Shown one piece after another: positions 1 to 6,950 of a DNA stretch of 12,501 nucleotides. The DNA comes from Candidatus Thorarchaeota archaeon (GTDB lineage Archaea; Asgardarchaeota; Thorarchaeia; Thorarchaeales; Thorarchaeaceae), in the NCBI GenBank assembly GCA_016840965.1, contig JAEORI010000015.1:1-12501 (forward strand). The letters are read 5' to 3'. A program made the translations under genes and the position numbers. The notes beneath the pieces are model-generated. The model made no database searches and was not told the DNA's origin. It was given only the letters and a program-made list of their open reading frames with translations. Positions within the stretch are counted from its first letter, which is position 1, and each line of letters starts with the position of its first letter.

Positions 1-934
1 TCGTTATATTTTCAATGTGCCAAAATCCTTGGTAACGACGTAGGTATATGGCTGCGCATAATAGAACAATCAAGTGCGGCGATATTAACAAAGAAACGAT
101 AGTACGAATGAGATACCAACTAACTCCGATACCAAGAGCATCGATACTTTTCACCAGAAGCGAGTTCGGAAGAAGGAGCCATCCATTCTGTATTGACACG
201 AGGCCATACACAATCCAAGGGACAGCTGCCATGTAAAGAATGATGATTGCAGGAGCCCATCTTCTCTTAAGAAAGAACAAAAGAGCTACTGGCAAGACCA
301 AGAACACCGATTCAATTCGAATGGCAGAAGCAAAGAATGAAACAGCAAACAAGAGCATGAATTGACTGTTAGTACTATCTTCGGCGGCGAGAACTTTTGA
401 TGAAAGTACGACAAAAATGAGTGATAGAAGTATGTGGAAAATGTGCTCCATTCCTGTGAAGACCAAACCCGGGATTGGAGTGAAAAAGACGAATGACAAC
501 AGGATTGCTGTGGTATATCGTTGACTCATATCGCGGTCTTTTAATAATCCATACACTGTCACCACAGCGACTGAACTTAAAATGACATTTAGAAGCAATG
601 GAACCATATCGGTGACTCCCACGAGAAGAAACATTGCAGAGATTATTAGATTCCAAATCGGTGAAGATGAACTAGAACTAAACTCGTATCGAGTCACTCC
701 AAAAACTGAATATTCATTCAAGTTTCTAGAAATGGACATATGAATGTAGATATCGTCAAGAGTATAGGTCATGTGACCAGAATTCATTACTAGAATGGCA
801 GCGAAGCACACTAGGAGTGACAACCACAGACTTGCGAGTGCGATTATTACAGGAAGGTGCCTAACCTTCATAATAACAGTTATCCTAGCTTTCATCTCAA
901 GATAAATCCTTGAGATGAGTGTCTTTCTATCCAT
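1..934 (-). CDS. Polytopic membrane protein, probable GT-C-type glycosyltransferase (3' end cut off by window edge)
   Basis: The minus strand is open from an ATG at 934 to the window edge (311 codons, no stop), so the C-terminus is missing. An in-frame TGA lies just upstream, so 934 is the furthest possible start. The product is very hydrophobic: a first membrane segment at about residues 28-50, then an extracytoplasmic stretch with D60-D61 (LDDIYIH), a serine run before a Pro-Ile-Trp (residues 86-94), a TGMEH motif at 160-164 and several more membrane helices. An acidic pair in the first outer loop followed by many helices is the pattern of GT-C glycosyltransferases (PMT/ArnT-like), which move sugars from lipid carriers outside the membrane. 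Family and substrate are inferred. ATGs at 895 and 871 are alternative starts; the one at 871 has AGGATAA before it and would place a 10-bp hairpin (892-918) in the leader. Confidence 0.78.
   Translation of the reverse strand, partial: MDRKTLISRIYLEMKARITVIMKVRHLPVIIALASLWLSLLVCFAAILVMNSGHMTYTLDDIYIHMSISRNLNEYSVFGVTRYEFSSSSSSPIWNLIISAMFLLVGVTDMVPLLLNVILSSVAVVTVYGLLKDRDMSQRYTTAILLSFVFFTPIPGLVFTGMEHIFHILLSLIFVVLSSKVLAAEDSTNSQFMLLFAVSFFASAIRIESVFLVLPVALLFFLKRRWAPAIIILYMAAVPWIVYGLVSIQNGWLLLPNSLLVKSIDALGIGVSWYLIRTIVSLLISPHLIVLLCAAIYLRRYQGFWHIENIT
892..918 (-). repeat. 10-bp perfect inverted repeat, 7-nt loop, at 5' end of the membrane-protein gene
   Basis: Bases 892-901 (TCATCTCAAG) and 909-918 (CTTGAGATGA) are exact reverse complements separated by ATAAATC. 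If translation starts at 934 the stem lies at codons 6-14. If the real start is 871, it lies in the 5' leader just before the Shine-Dalgarno-like AGGATAA (880-886). The pairing is seen directly; a regulatory role is inference. Confidence 0.6.
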
Positions 935-978
935 ACATCAACATCTCTCAGATAGGATGATCATGTTTTGCAATTGCT

Positions 979-989
979 ATTAAATAAAA
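979..989 (-). promoter_or_regulatory. Probable TATA box for the GT-C-like membrane gene
   Basis: On the minus strand this is TTTTATTTAAT, about 45-55 bases before the ATG at 934. Transcription starting about 25 bases downstream (near 957) would give a leader of roughly 20 bases. It is the best archaeal TATA-like match in the 201-base gap 935-1135, which otherwise shows nothing recognisable. Confidence 0.5.
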
Positions 990-1090
990 TCTAATTAATG
1001 ACAGTTTCTATTCGCTTGTTTCTATCTTTGTTACGCTCTGTGAGAGAATAAATGAAAGTCACAACTACGTTTCGTGATGGCGATAATGAG

Positions 1091-1100
1091 CAAAAGAAAC
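1091..1100 (-). terminator. Weak T-rich termination candidate after the 248-residue protein gene
   Basis: The minus strand reads GTTTCTTTTG about 40 bases past the stop at 1136. Archaeal transcription often ends at such T-runs, but this one is short and interrupted. Elsewhere the gene ends lie too close together for clear terminators. Confidence 0.2.
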
Positions 1101-1135
1101 TTGCATCATCAAGTAATGATAGCACTGATTGAATT

Positions 1136-1882
1136 TCACACTTCAATTTGAGGTGCAGGTAGCGGAATCTTAGATATTTCGTACGATGCGCCGAGGAATT
1201 CAACGTGACCCCTAATAGATGTAACATCACCGCCACGGTCGCGAAGTCTAAATTCTGCAATCTCTGTCTGCCCAGAAGCAATGGTGCCTAGTCTTTGCAT
1301 CCTGAAAGAGCCAGTTGCTGTATCGATATCAGCTGGTAAGTCAAGATCTACAACAACCATGTCAATTTGATGGTCGCTTCCATTATTCACAGAAACAGTC
1401 AGAAGAAATTCCTCTCGTTGTTGCTTGACTCTTGATTGAACTTTAACTCCCGATGCATCTACAAATGCTTGTTTTCGTCCTCGTTCTTCATCCACTCTGG
1501 ACTGTGACTCAGTTCGTCGCTCGACCGATTGTCTGTGGGCTCTAGTTTCAGCAGGTTTGGATGCAATTTGCTTTCTTACCGGTGAAGTTTGACCCCCCAT
1601 AATCCAACTCAAGAAACTGGGAGCTTCATAAGCTACAAACACAAGTCCAGCAATAATCATAGCAGTCCAAATGATGGCTGAGAGAACCTGAGTTCTGAAC
1701 AAAGGATCTTCCAAAGTTCTGTAAACTGGTTCAAAGATACCTCGAACGATAGGTCCTAAGATTGGACCAAGTAAATCCTCCAGCTCCTCCCAAAATTTCA
1801 TCCCAAACCTGGTGATTGGTGAATCTCCAACTGCTAGAATTATCGTATTAAATAGGTTGTACGTTTTAATGCCTCCAACCAT
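1136..1882 (-). CDS. Membrane-anchored protein with C-terminal beta-rich domain, function unknown
   Basis: I do not recognise this family. The longest form is 248 residues. An N-terminal amphipathic region (about 29-60, rich in Leu/Ile/Gly/Pro) leads to one clear membrane segment at about 66-86. Then comes a very polar Arg/Glu/Gln linker (about 100-155), likely disordered or coiled, and a compact beta-rich C-terminal domain (about 158-248) with alternating hydrophobic residues (LTVSVNN, IDMVVVDLDLP, IRGHVEFLG). The last part resembles an immunoglobulin-like or appendage (ear-like) beta-sandwich in general character only. The true start may be Met28 (ATG at 1801): TTTAATA at 1846-1852 is well placed for it and AGGT sits just before it. 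The gene lies 76 bases downstream of the QueG-like gene on the same strand, so co-transcription is possible. Confidence 0.75.
   Translation of the reverse strand: MVGGIKTYNLFNTIILAVGDSPITRFGMKFWEELEDLLGPILGPIVRGIFEPVYRTLEDPLFRTQVLSAIIWTAMIIAGLVFVAYEAPSFLSWIMGGQTSPVRKQIASKPAETRAHRQSVERRTESQSRVDEERGRKQAFVDASGVKVQSRVKQQREEFLLTVSVNNGSDHQIDMVVVDLDLPADIDTATGSFRMQRLGTIASGQTEIAEFRLRDRGGDVTSIRGHVEFLGASYEISKIPLPAPQIEV
1846..1852 (-). promoter_or_regulatory. Possible TATA box supporting an internal start at 1801
   Basis: The minus strand reads TTTAATA here, inside the longest reading frame of the 248-residue protein. It lies about 45 bases before the ATG at 1801, the right distance for a short leader. 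If used, the protein begins at Met28. A competing TATA-like CTTAAGATAA lies near 1905-1917, upstream of the ATG at 1882. Confidence 0.3.
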
Positions 1883-1958
1883 AATTCCCAGACGCTCGAT
1901 TTGAGCAATTATCTTAAGTTAGTTATATTCATGAAGGGTTATTAATCTTGCAACTCGT

Positions 1959-2747
1959 TTATGATGGAAGCGAGAACACATCTCGAAAGATGCTGCTCTG
2001 GTAGCATGCTTTGATACACTTCCCACAGATATCCTTCTCGATACCCTTGGATTTTAGAAATAAGATATATCGTCGACAATTCTCACGATAGTCTGGAAGT
2101 ATATCCCGATTCCGGATAAACCCACAGACTTCTTCACATGCAGTACATTCGCCACATTTCGATTCGGTCCTTTTACTCCAGATTAGAGGATAGGGGACAA
2201 TGATGGATGCAAACCTGATACCACAGCTGTACTTGTCATGAATCGTTAACTGATTCTTTCCTCTCCACCCTATTCCTGCGTTTTCCGCTACAACTCGATG
2301 AGAGATGACCATGCCAAAATAATCCTTTACATGACCTATTTTGCTTATCACTCCGCCAATAGTCGCAGCTAATGGAATACCATCAAATCGAACAGCAATG
2401 TCCTTTGACATCTGATTGAGAATCTGATTAAGGCGATGATACTCCATTGCATACTCGTTCCATAGTTGATAGTCTATTTCTTCTGCATTTTTAGAGTGAA
2501 TGTAACCTAAAACGGGATCTCGATAGGTTACGCCAATACTAATCATTGAGCCATCATCTAGCAAGGAATCAAATTGACTTTCGGTGATTGTTCTGAGTTT
2601 CTCTTGCTGAATAGGCATCAGTTCATCAAAGACTGTTTTGAATCTCGCGAAACCGAGGTCTCCTTCTTCTCTATAGGTTTTTAGAAGCTGATGAAAATAT
2701 CTTTTGATTTCTTCTGACCTCTCTCCTTCCGCATCTACATCATACAT
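1959..2747 (-). CDS. QueG-like double [4Fe-4S] iron-sulfur protein, not a canonical epoxyqueuosine reductase
   Basis: A protein of 262 residues resembling the QueG/COG1600 fold. The middle holds the family signature AGIGWRGKN (157-165). Downstream are two ferredoxin-type cysteine sets: C198, C201, C204, C208 (CxxCxxCxxxC) and C241, C244, C248, with C224 between, enough for two [4Fe-4S] clusters. QueG reduces epoxyqueuosine in tRNA with cobalamin. Here the DTAP-type stretch that carries the catalytic Asp, 13 residues before AGxGW, is absent: Phe144 stands there by eye alignment, with D142 two residues earlier. Archaea are not expected to make queuosine by this route. A different reductive or electron-transfer role is therefore likely. 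The ATG at 2747 is preferred over a TTG at 2750 because GAGGT precedes it (2758-2762). The upstream region is shared with the divergent M32 gene. Confidence 0.83.
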   Translation of the reverse strand: MYDVDAEGERSEEIKRYFHQLLKTYREEGDLGFARFKTVFDELMPIQQEKLRTITESQFDSLLDDGSMISIGVTYRDPVLGYIHSKNAEEIDYQLWNEYAMEYHRLNQILNQMSKDIAVRFDGIPLAATIGGVISKIGHVKDYFGMVISHRVVAENAGIGWRGKNQLTIHDKYSCGIRFASIIVPYPLIWSKRTESKCGECTACEEVCGFIRNRDILPDYRENCRRYILFLKSKGIEKDICGKCIKACYQSSIFRDVFSLPS

Positions 2748-2766
2748 CAAGATAAACCTCAGGTCC

Positions 2767-2773
2767 TATAAAA
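2767..2773. promoter_or_regulatory. TATA-like element in the divergent QueG-like / M32 spacer
   Basis: TATAAAA on the plus strand (TTTTATA on the minus) lies about 20 bases before the minus-strand ATG at 2747 and about 25 bases before a plus-strand ATG at 2797. It could serve either gene. A second plus-strand candidate, ATTAATA (2827-2833), fits the preferred M32 start at 2890. Confidence 0.35.
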
Positions 2774-2889
2774 TCGAATGTCAACCTTATGGCCTTATGC
2801 AATTGGAAAGGGGTTCCATAAGAGTCATTAATACCTTCAGCAACAGACTAATGGGATGTAAGAGCAATAATGCTCGGGAGTACGCATTC

Positions 2890-4401
2890 ATGGAAGCATA
2901 CGAGAGGCTGCTAACGAGGACTAGGGAGATTATTCAATTTCAGACTGGAATAGGACTCATTCGATGGGATCTATATACAAAAATGCCTCCAAAAGGTATG
3001 CAGCAGAGATCACAACAACTTGCGCTTATGGGCAAGCTCCTTCATCGAATGTCCATAGATCCAGAAATAGAACGCCTGGTCACTAAACTTGAGAAGAATC
3101 TTGATGCATTGGATAATGTGCAAAAACGAGAGGTTGAGTTAGTTAGACGTGATCTTGACCGTAATTCGAAGATACCAGAAGATCTTGTTTCTCAGGACTC
3201 TGCACAAAGAACAATTACAACTACAGCTTGGAAAAAGGCGAAAGAGACAAACAATTGGAAATTATTCGAATCCGAATTAGTCACACTGCTAGATATATCA
3301 AAAAATGTTGCAGAGATAGTAAAGGAGAGCATAGGAGCGAAATCCCAACTGGATGCTCTGATGGATTATTGGGAACCTCGAATGACAACAAACTCAATTT
3401 CCAAGGTATTCGAGGACCTAAGAAAGAAATTAATTCCGATGGTCGAGAAGTATAGTTCCGCCTGCGAAGATGTCCGTACAGATTTCAAGAAACGCGATGT
3501 ACCTATTAGAATTCAAAGAGAATTAGTGACAGATATAACCGGAGTTATAGGTTATGACACAACCTCTGAAAATGCAGGAGGTAGAATCGACGAATCAGAA
3601 CATCCATTTACTACAGGATATTACGATGATGTTCGACTGACTCTCCAATATCACACTGATGATATCTTTAGAGCTCTATTCGGAGGATTGCATGAAGCTG
3701 GACATGCAATTCTCAATCAAAATCAAAACAGTGACTGGAAGTGGATGCACCTCGGAAAACGCTGTAGTTCGGGATTCAGTGAATCCCAAGCAAGATTCAC
3801 AGAGAATGTGATTGGGAGGTCACCTGAGTTTTGGGAGTTCTATTACCCTCGTTTTATCAATCATACTGAGGGAATCTTCAAAGATATCAAGTATCAGGAG
3901 TTGCTACAGGCAATAAATCTCGTGAAGCCATCGGCGATTCGAGTAATGGCAGATGAAATGACATATGTTCTTCATATCATTATTAGATTTGAAATCGAAC
4001 GGGACTTGTTTGATGAAAAAACAGAGGTATCAGAAATACCTCATGTTTGGAATGACAAGTATGAGGAATATCTGGGAGTTGAAGTGGAAACCGATACCGA
4101 GGGAGCATTGCAGGATGTTCAATGGGCGTGGGCATATTGGGGTTATTTCCCAAACTATGCTTTGGGGAATCTTTATGCTGCAATGATGTGTGAGAAATTG
4201 TCGAATGAGATACCTGATTGGAGGGCAGATGTTGCAAAGGGGAACATTGGAAGTCCCATTCATTGGCTCATCAAGAATGTCCATAGGAAATCGAATCTAT
4301 ACGACCCCTCTGAGATGATCAAGAGAGTTACTGGAAAGTCCTTAACTCCGAACCCATTCATTGAGTATCTTGATGAGAAGTACTCAGTTCTGTTTGAGTG
4401 A
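2890..4401 (+). CDS. M32 family metallocarboxypeptidase (thermostable carboxypeptidase Taq-like)
   Basis: A cytoplasmic zinc carboxypeptidase that trims C-terminal residues from peptides. From the ATG at 2890 it has 503 residues, the usual M32 length. M32 hallmarks appear in order: HPF at 238-240 within SEHPFTTG, followed by DDVRLT; the zinc site HEAGH at 268-272; ESQARFTEN at 298-306, supplying the third metal ligand; and the late GYFPNYALGNLYAA substrate-pocket motif. The reading frame stays open upstream to 2704, overlapping the divergent QueG-like gene, but homologous sequence begins near MEAYERLL and GGGAG lies nine bases before 2890, so the long form is unlikely. In-frame ATGs at 2797 and 2851 remain possible. 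The gene is followed after 70 bases by a radical SAM gene on the same strand; no functional link is evident. Confidence 0.93.
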   Translation: MEAYERLLTRTREIIQFQTGIGLIRWDLYTKMPPKGMQQRSQQLALMGKLLHRMSIDPEIERLVTKLEKNLDALDNVQKREVELVRRDLDRNSKIPEDLVSQDSAQRTITTTAWKKAKETNNWKLFESELVTLLDISKNVAEIVKESIGAKSQLDALMDYWEPRMTTNSISKVFEDLRKKLIPMVEKYSSACEDVRTDFKKRDVPIRIQRELVTDITGVIGYDTTSENAGGRIDESEHPFTTGYYDDVRLTLQYHTDDIFRALFGGLHEAGHAILNQNQNSDWKWMHLGKRCSSGFSESQARFTENVIGRSPEFWEFYYPRFINHTEGIFKDIKYQELLQAINLVKPSAIRVMADEMTYVLHIIIRFEIERDLFDEKTEVSEIPHVWNDKYEEYLGVEVETDTEGALQDVQWAWAYWGYFPNYALGNLYAAMMCEKLSNEIPDWRADVAKGNIGSPIHWLIKNVHRKSNLYDPSEMIKRVTGKSLTPNPFIEYLDEKYSVLFE

Positions 4402-4471
4402 TTTTGATTGTATAGACCCAAAAGAAGATGAGGAGTAGTCATCTCAAATTATGTATTAGTGATGTGGTCCA

Positions 4472-5353
4472 ATGCTCCAGTATGAAGGAAGTATATGGAG
4501 ACCTCCAAGCGAGGCTAGAAGTCTTATTCTTCAAGCAACAGTAGGCTGTTCACACAACGCTTGCATCTTTTGTGTTTCATACAAGCAAAAGCAATTCAGA
4601 GTTCGAGGTGCTGAAGGAGTTAAGTTGGATCTTCAATCTATTCCTGAATCTTACAAACAGAGAGTACGGAGAGTATTCTTGGCTGATGGTAACGCATTAG
4701 CGATGCCGACACAAGAACTGATTGATACATTGTCGGTCCTGAAACCAGAATTACCTTCCTTAGAACGTGTTGGTGTTTATGGTTATGCTAAAGATGTACG
4801 TGGCAAGAGTGTTGATGATTTGAAGCGAATCAAGAATGCTGGACTTGGCATCGTATACCTCGGACTGGAAACAGGTGATAATGATTTACTTCGTTGGTCT
4901 CGAAAGGGCGTAGATTCAGAGGAGAACATCTCAGCAAGCAAGAAAATTCGTGATGCTGGAATTCCCCTCTCGCTGACGATAATTCTTGGACTTGGAGGTC
5001 TAGAGAATTCAGAACGACACGCTAAAGCAACAGCTAAAGTACTCAATAAAATAGACCCAGAATATATTGGAGCTCTCACGCTGATGACTCCCCCTGGTAC
5101 AGCAATCAGCGAGATGATCCAAAATAAAGAGTTTGAACCAATGGATCCATGGGATATTCTGAAAGAACTCAAGGTTCTCATCGAGGGTCTTGACTTAACA
5201 AATTGCGTATTCAGAACCAATCATGCATCGAATTATCTTCCAATTAGTGGAACCTTAAACACAGACAAAGAAGCAATACTAAAGGTTCTGTCTGACACGA
5301 TTGGTAGTGATGATTCAAATAGATTGAGACCAGGTTACCTTCGGGGTCTCTAA
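4472..5353 (+). CDS. Radical SAM protein with CX4CX2C cluster motif (COG1032-like)
   Basis: A 293-residue radical SAM enzyme. The [4Fe-4S]-binding cysteines are C26, C31 and C34 (GCSHNACIFC), giving CX4CX2C rather than the standard CX3CX2C. The same spacing occurs in a widespread uncharacterised family with RPPSEA before the motif and a YK...FRVR stretch after it, both present here. FLADGNAL (69-76) and YLGLETGD (129-136) are typical of the partial TIM barrel and SAM pocket, and the C-terminus RPGYLRGL also fits the family. No extra cobalamin-binding or second-cluster domain is visible, so the protein is essentially the barrel alone. The substrate is unknown. The ATG at 4472 has no strong Shine-Dalgarno; TATA-like AAATTATG about 25 bases upstream would suit near-leaderless translation. 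Confidence 0.88.
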   Translation: MLQYEGSIWRPPSEARSLILQATVGCSHNACIFCVSYKQKQFRVRGAEGVKLDLQSIPESYKQRVRRVFLADGNALAMPTQELIDTLSVLKPELPSLERVGVYGYAKDVRGKSVDDLKRIKNAGLGIVYLGLETGDNDLLRWSRKGVDSEENISASKKIRDAGIPLSLTIILGLGGLENSERHAKATAKVLNKIDPEYIGALTLMTPPGTAISEMIQNKEFEPMDPWDILKELKVLIEGLDLTNCVFRTNHASNYLPISGTLNTDKEAILKVLSDTIGSDDSNRLRPGYLRGL

Positions 5354-5424
5354 TTGGAAATGTAGATAAGAATAGTTACGTCCCAGCAAAGCGTCATCAC
5401 TGAGATGAACTACTCATTCTTTAT

Positions 5425-5826
5425 TTAGTTACTAGGAACTATCAAGACTTGACCAAGTAGGTCTCCTTTGAGAACAGAAGCTTTGATTCTGGACTGAAAA
5501 ATAGAAATGTTTGCAATTCTATCCTCATTAGGTCGCTTGAACTCCTGAGAGCCTATACATAATAGGTGACCCATTCCATTGACTCCATAAAACGACTGAA
5601 AAACGACGGAATTTGCTGGAATTGAAATTGGCTTTATTGATACAAATTGAGAGTCTCCCGCTATGAATGCAACCTTGTCATCTGCAACAACCGGAACAAG
5701 CCTTACTTTAGACCAGTCTAATGAAAGAGTCTTTTCATTCATACCCTCTACTGCAGTTCTTAAACGATCCATGCCTAGACTCTGCAAATCTTGACTACAA
5801 CTGATAACATAGATTTTTTCTGACAA
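5425..5826 (-). CDS. Small DUF22-like protein, last gene of the DsrEFH operon, TTG start
   Basis: A 133-residue protein without membrane segments. It opens with a beta-alpha stretch (KIYVISC), then a beta-rich region, and ends KGDLLGQVLIVP (120-131). The central GHLLCIGS and this ending recall the archaeal DUF22 family, but I recognise it only by pattern, so the assignment is tentative. The start is the TTG at 5826: an in-frame TAA immediately precedes it, and the strong Shine-Dalgarno GAGGGTGA (5834-5841) lies seven bases upstream. The next in-frame Met is 19 residues in. It follows the DsrH-like gene by 30 bases and is clearly in the same operon, suggesting an accessory role in sulfur handling. 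C10 and C90 are its only cysteines. Confidence 0.8.
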   Translation of the reverse strand: MSEKIYVISCSQDLQSLGMDRLRTAVEGMNEKTLSLDWSKVRLVPVVADDKVAFIAGDSQFVSIKPISIPANSVVFQSFYGVNGMGHLLCIGSQEFKRPNEDRIANISIFQSRIKASVLKGDLLGQVLIVPSN

Positions 5827-5833
5827 TTATTTT

Positions 5834-5841
5834 TCACCCTC
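5834..5841 (-). promoter_or_regulatory. Strong Shine-Dalgarno deciding a TTG start
   Basis: The minus strand reads GAGGGTGA, seven bases before TTG at 5826 and just after the stop of the DsrH-like gene. No ATG or GTG lies at a usable distance, so this site is the main support for TTG initiation. Confidence 0.7.
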
Positions 5842-5856
5842 TGTCCATTTACTGTT

Positions 5857-6162
5857 CTATAGAGAGATGACTTTATCGTATTTCTCCATGAGAAGTTCAA
5901 TCATCTCGAAATATTCCACTTGGTTCACATCGGCAACTAATCTTGAACCAATTCCTCGCTCTTCAATGTGATGCTTTGAAGCGTGAATCTTCACCTTTAG
6001 TTCTTTGATCTCAGCTGAATGGGGACAACCTTTGTCTGCTAGATAAACTCCATCTTGAACTAAAAGGAGGTCAGTTTCGATTCCTTGTGTTCTCATCGCA
6101 TCAACTATTTCTTTGACACTGGTGCCCTGGTTTGAGAGCCAAATTAGATACTTCACTTTCAT
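5857..6162 (-). CDS. DsrH/TusB-like sulfur relay protein
   Basis: A 101-residue protein of the DsrH/TusB family, the third subunit type of the DsrEFH (TusBCD) heterohexamer that passes persulfide sulfur between carriers in the cytoplasm. The compact length, the LLLVQDGVYLA stretch (about 32-42) and the position directly after DsrE- and DsrF-like genes support this. The cysteine of the family near residue 20 is not found: the only Cys is C46 (GCPHS). Translation probably starts at ATG 6162, but GGGGG (6165-6169) is only two bases from it and ideally placed for the GTG at 6156, which would remove two residues. The spacer to the DsrF-like gene is seven bases, indicating coupled translation. Confidence 0.85.
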   Translation of the reverse strand: MKVKYLIWLSNQGTSVKEIVDAMRTQGIETDLLLVQDGVYLADKGCPHSAEIKELKVKIHASKHHIEERGIGSRLVADVNQVEYFEMIELLMEKYDKVISL

Positions 6163-6169
6163 TTCCCCC

Positions 6170-6520
6170 TTAGAATGTTATAAAAATCTCATTCTCCATG
6201 AATGCCTTGGCAACGTCTTCCTCTCCGAGAACCTCTACATTTTCGAAAATTTCATCTGAAGAGATGCTTCGTTCCTCGATGGATTTCTTACTAACACATA
6301 TGCGTCCATCGAAGCTCTCAAAGGTTGATTTGAACATCCGGATGTGCATTATGTCTTGGTCTTTCATGAGACCATAAACACCATCACCCATGAAGAGCAA
6401 TTGAGGAGTATGGTCCATTCCAAACATACCTACAGCTGCACGCCAACCTTCAGCAGCAATGATTTTTCCAAATGGTTTGCTTATGACAAGAACTAGAACA
6501 GGTCTTTCTGTAAACTCCAT
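6170..6520 (-). CDS. DsrF/TusC-like sulfur relay protein
   Basis: A 116-residue DsrE-superfamily protein matching DsrF/TusC by order and pattern: a first strand VLVLVISKPFG, AAEGWRAAVGMFGMD in the first helix, then QLLFMGDGVYGL. In the DsrEFH hexamer this subunit is structural. Only one cysteine (C75) is present. The ATG at 6520 is chosen because AGGTG lies about eight bases before it. A GTG at 6529 would add three residues and leave only two bases after the DsrE-like stop. The tight spacing on both sides shows an operon. Confidence 0.86.
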   Translation of the reverse strand: MEFTERPVLVLVISKPFGKIIAAEGWRAAVGMFGMDHTPQLLFMGDGVYGLMKDQDIMHIRMFKSTFESFDGRICVSKKSIEERSISSDEIFENVEVLGEEDVAKAFMENEIFITF

Positions 6521-6531
6521 GATATTCACAC

Positions 6532-6897
6532 CTACAATGAAAGGGTAACCATCCTATCGACTTCTCCGATAATCTCTGCAAACTCTGTCAATCCTGTGAC
6601 CTCAACTCCCGGAATGAAATCACTTCCAGTTTGATCGAAACCTCTAGCAGATGTGCAAAGTCCACAGCACTGAAACTGAACGCCTTCATCAGCAAGTTCC
6701 TGAAACTTTTCATTCATAGGTCTATCAGGGTCAGGGTCTTGATTCAACTTTGCGTTATTGACACCGTCAACAAACAAGAACACCTTAACACCATACCCCT
6801 TCTCTAGTGCAGCTTTGCACAAATCATAGAATGTATGACTGTTTTGGAAGGTGTATGGTGAAGTAGTTAACAAAATTCCGAGAGTCTTCTTCTCCAT
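6532..6897 (-). CDS. DsrE/TusD-like sulfur carrier, first gene of the operon
   Basis: A 121-residue DsrE/TusD-type protein. The first strand (KTLGILLTTSP) and the helix HTFYDLCKAALEKGY are typical of the DsrE fold, followed by KVFLFVDGV. The cysteine motif CCGLCTSARG (77-86) fits the loop carrying the persulfide cysteine of TusD/DsrE, with C81 the likely active residue and C77/C78 close by. In the known TusBCD system this Cys accepts sulfur from TusA and hands it to TusE/DsrC. Neither partner gene is in this window. The start ATG at 6897 is preceded by GGAG (6908-6911) and a TATA-like box at 6941-6950. It leads a four-gene minus-strand operon. Confidence 0.9.
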   Translation of the reverse strand: MEKKTLGILLTTSPYTFQNSHTFYDLCKAALEKGYGVKVFLFVDGVNNAKLNQDPDPDRPMNEKFQELADEGVQFQCCGLCTSARGFDQTGSDFIPGVEVTGLTEFAEIIGEVDRMVTLSL

Positions 6898-6940
6898 ATA
6901 TCATCATCTCCGAAGTCGCTAGGTCGAGCCGAGTAGTAAC

Positions 6941-6950
6941 TATTAAAAAA
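6941..6950 (-). promoter_or_regulatory. Probable TATA box for the DsrEFH operon
   Basis: The minus strand reads TTTTTTAATA, about 45-50 bases before the ATG at 6897. Initiation about 25 bases downstream would leave a short leader containing GGAG at 6908-6911. This is the best promoter candidate for the whole 6897-5425 operon. Confidence 0.5.

Noticed and set aside
48..656. Short frames at 48-236 (plus) and 375-656 (minus) as genes
   Set aside because: Both are shadows of the long minus-strand membrane-protein frame covering 1-934, which has clear coding character.
1074..1125. Possible C/D box RNA in the 935-1135 gap (GTGATGG ... CTGA)
   Set aside because: The C box is imperfect, the inner boxes are too close together for a guide, and no terminal stem is visible.
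2704..2889. 62-residue N-terminal extension of the M32 carboxypeptidase
   Set aside because: It overlaps the divergent QueG-like gene and its sequence shows no M32 character. The 2890 start has a Shine-Dalgarno and gives the normal family length.
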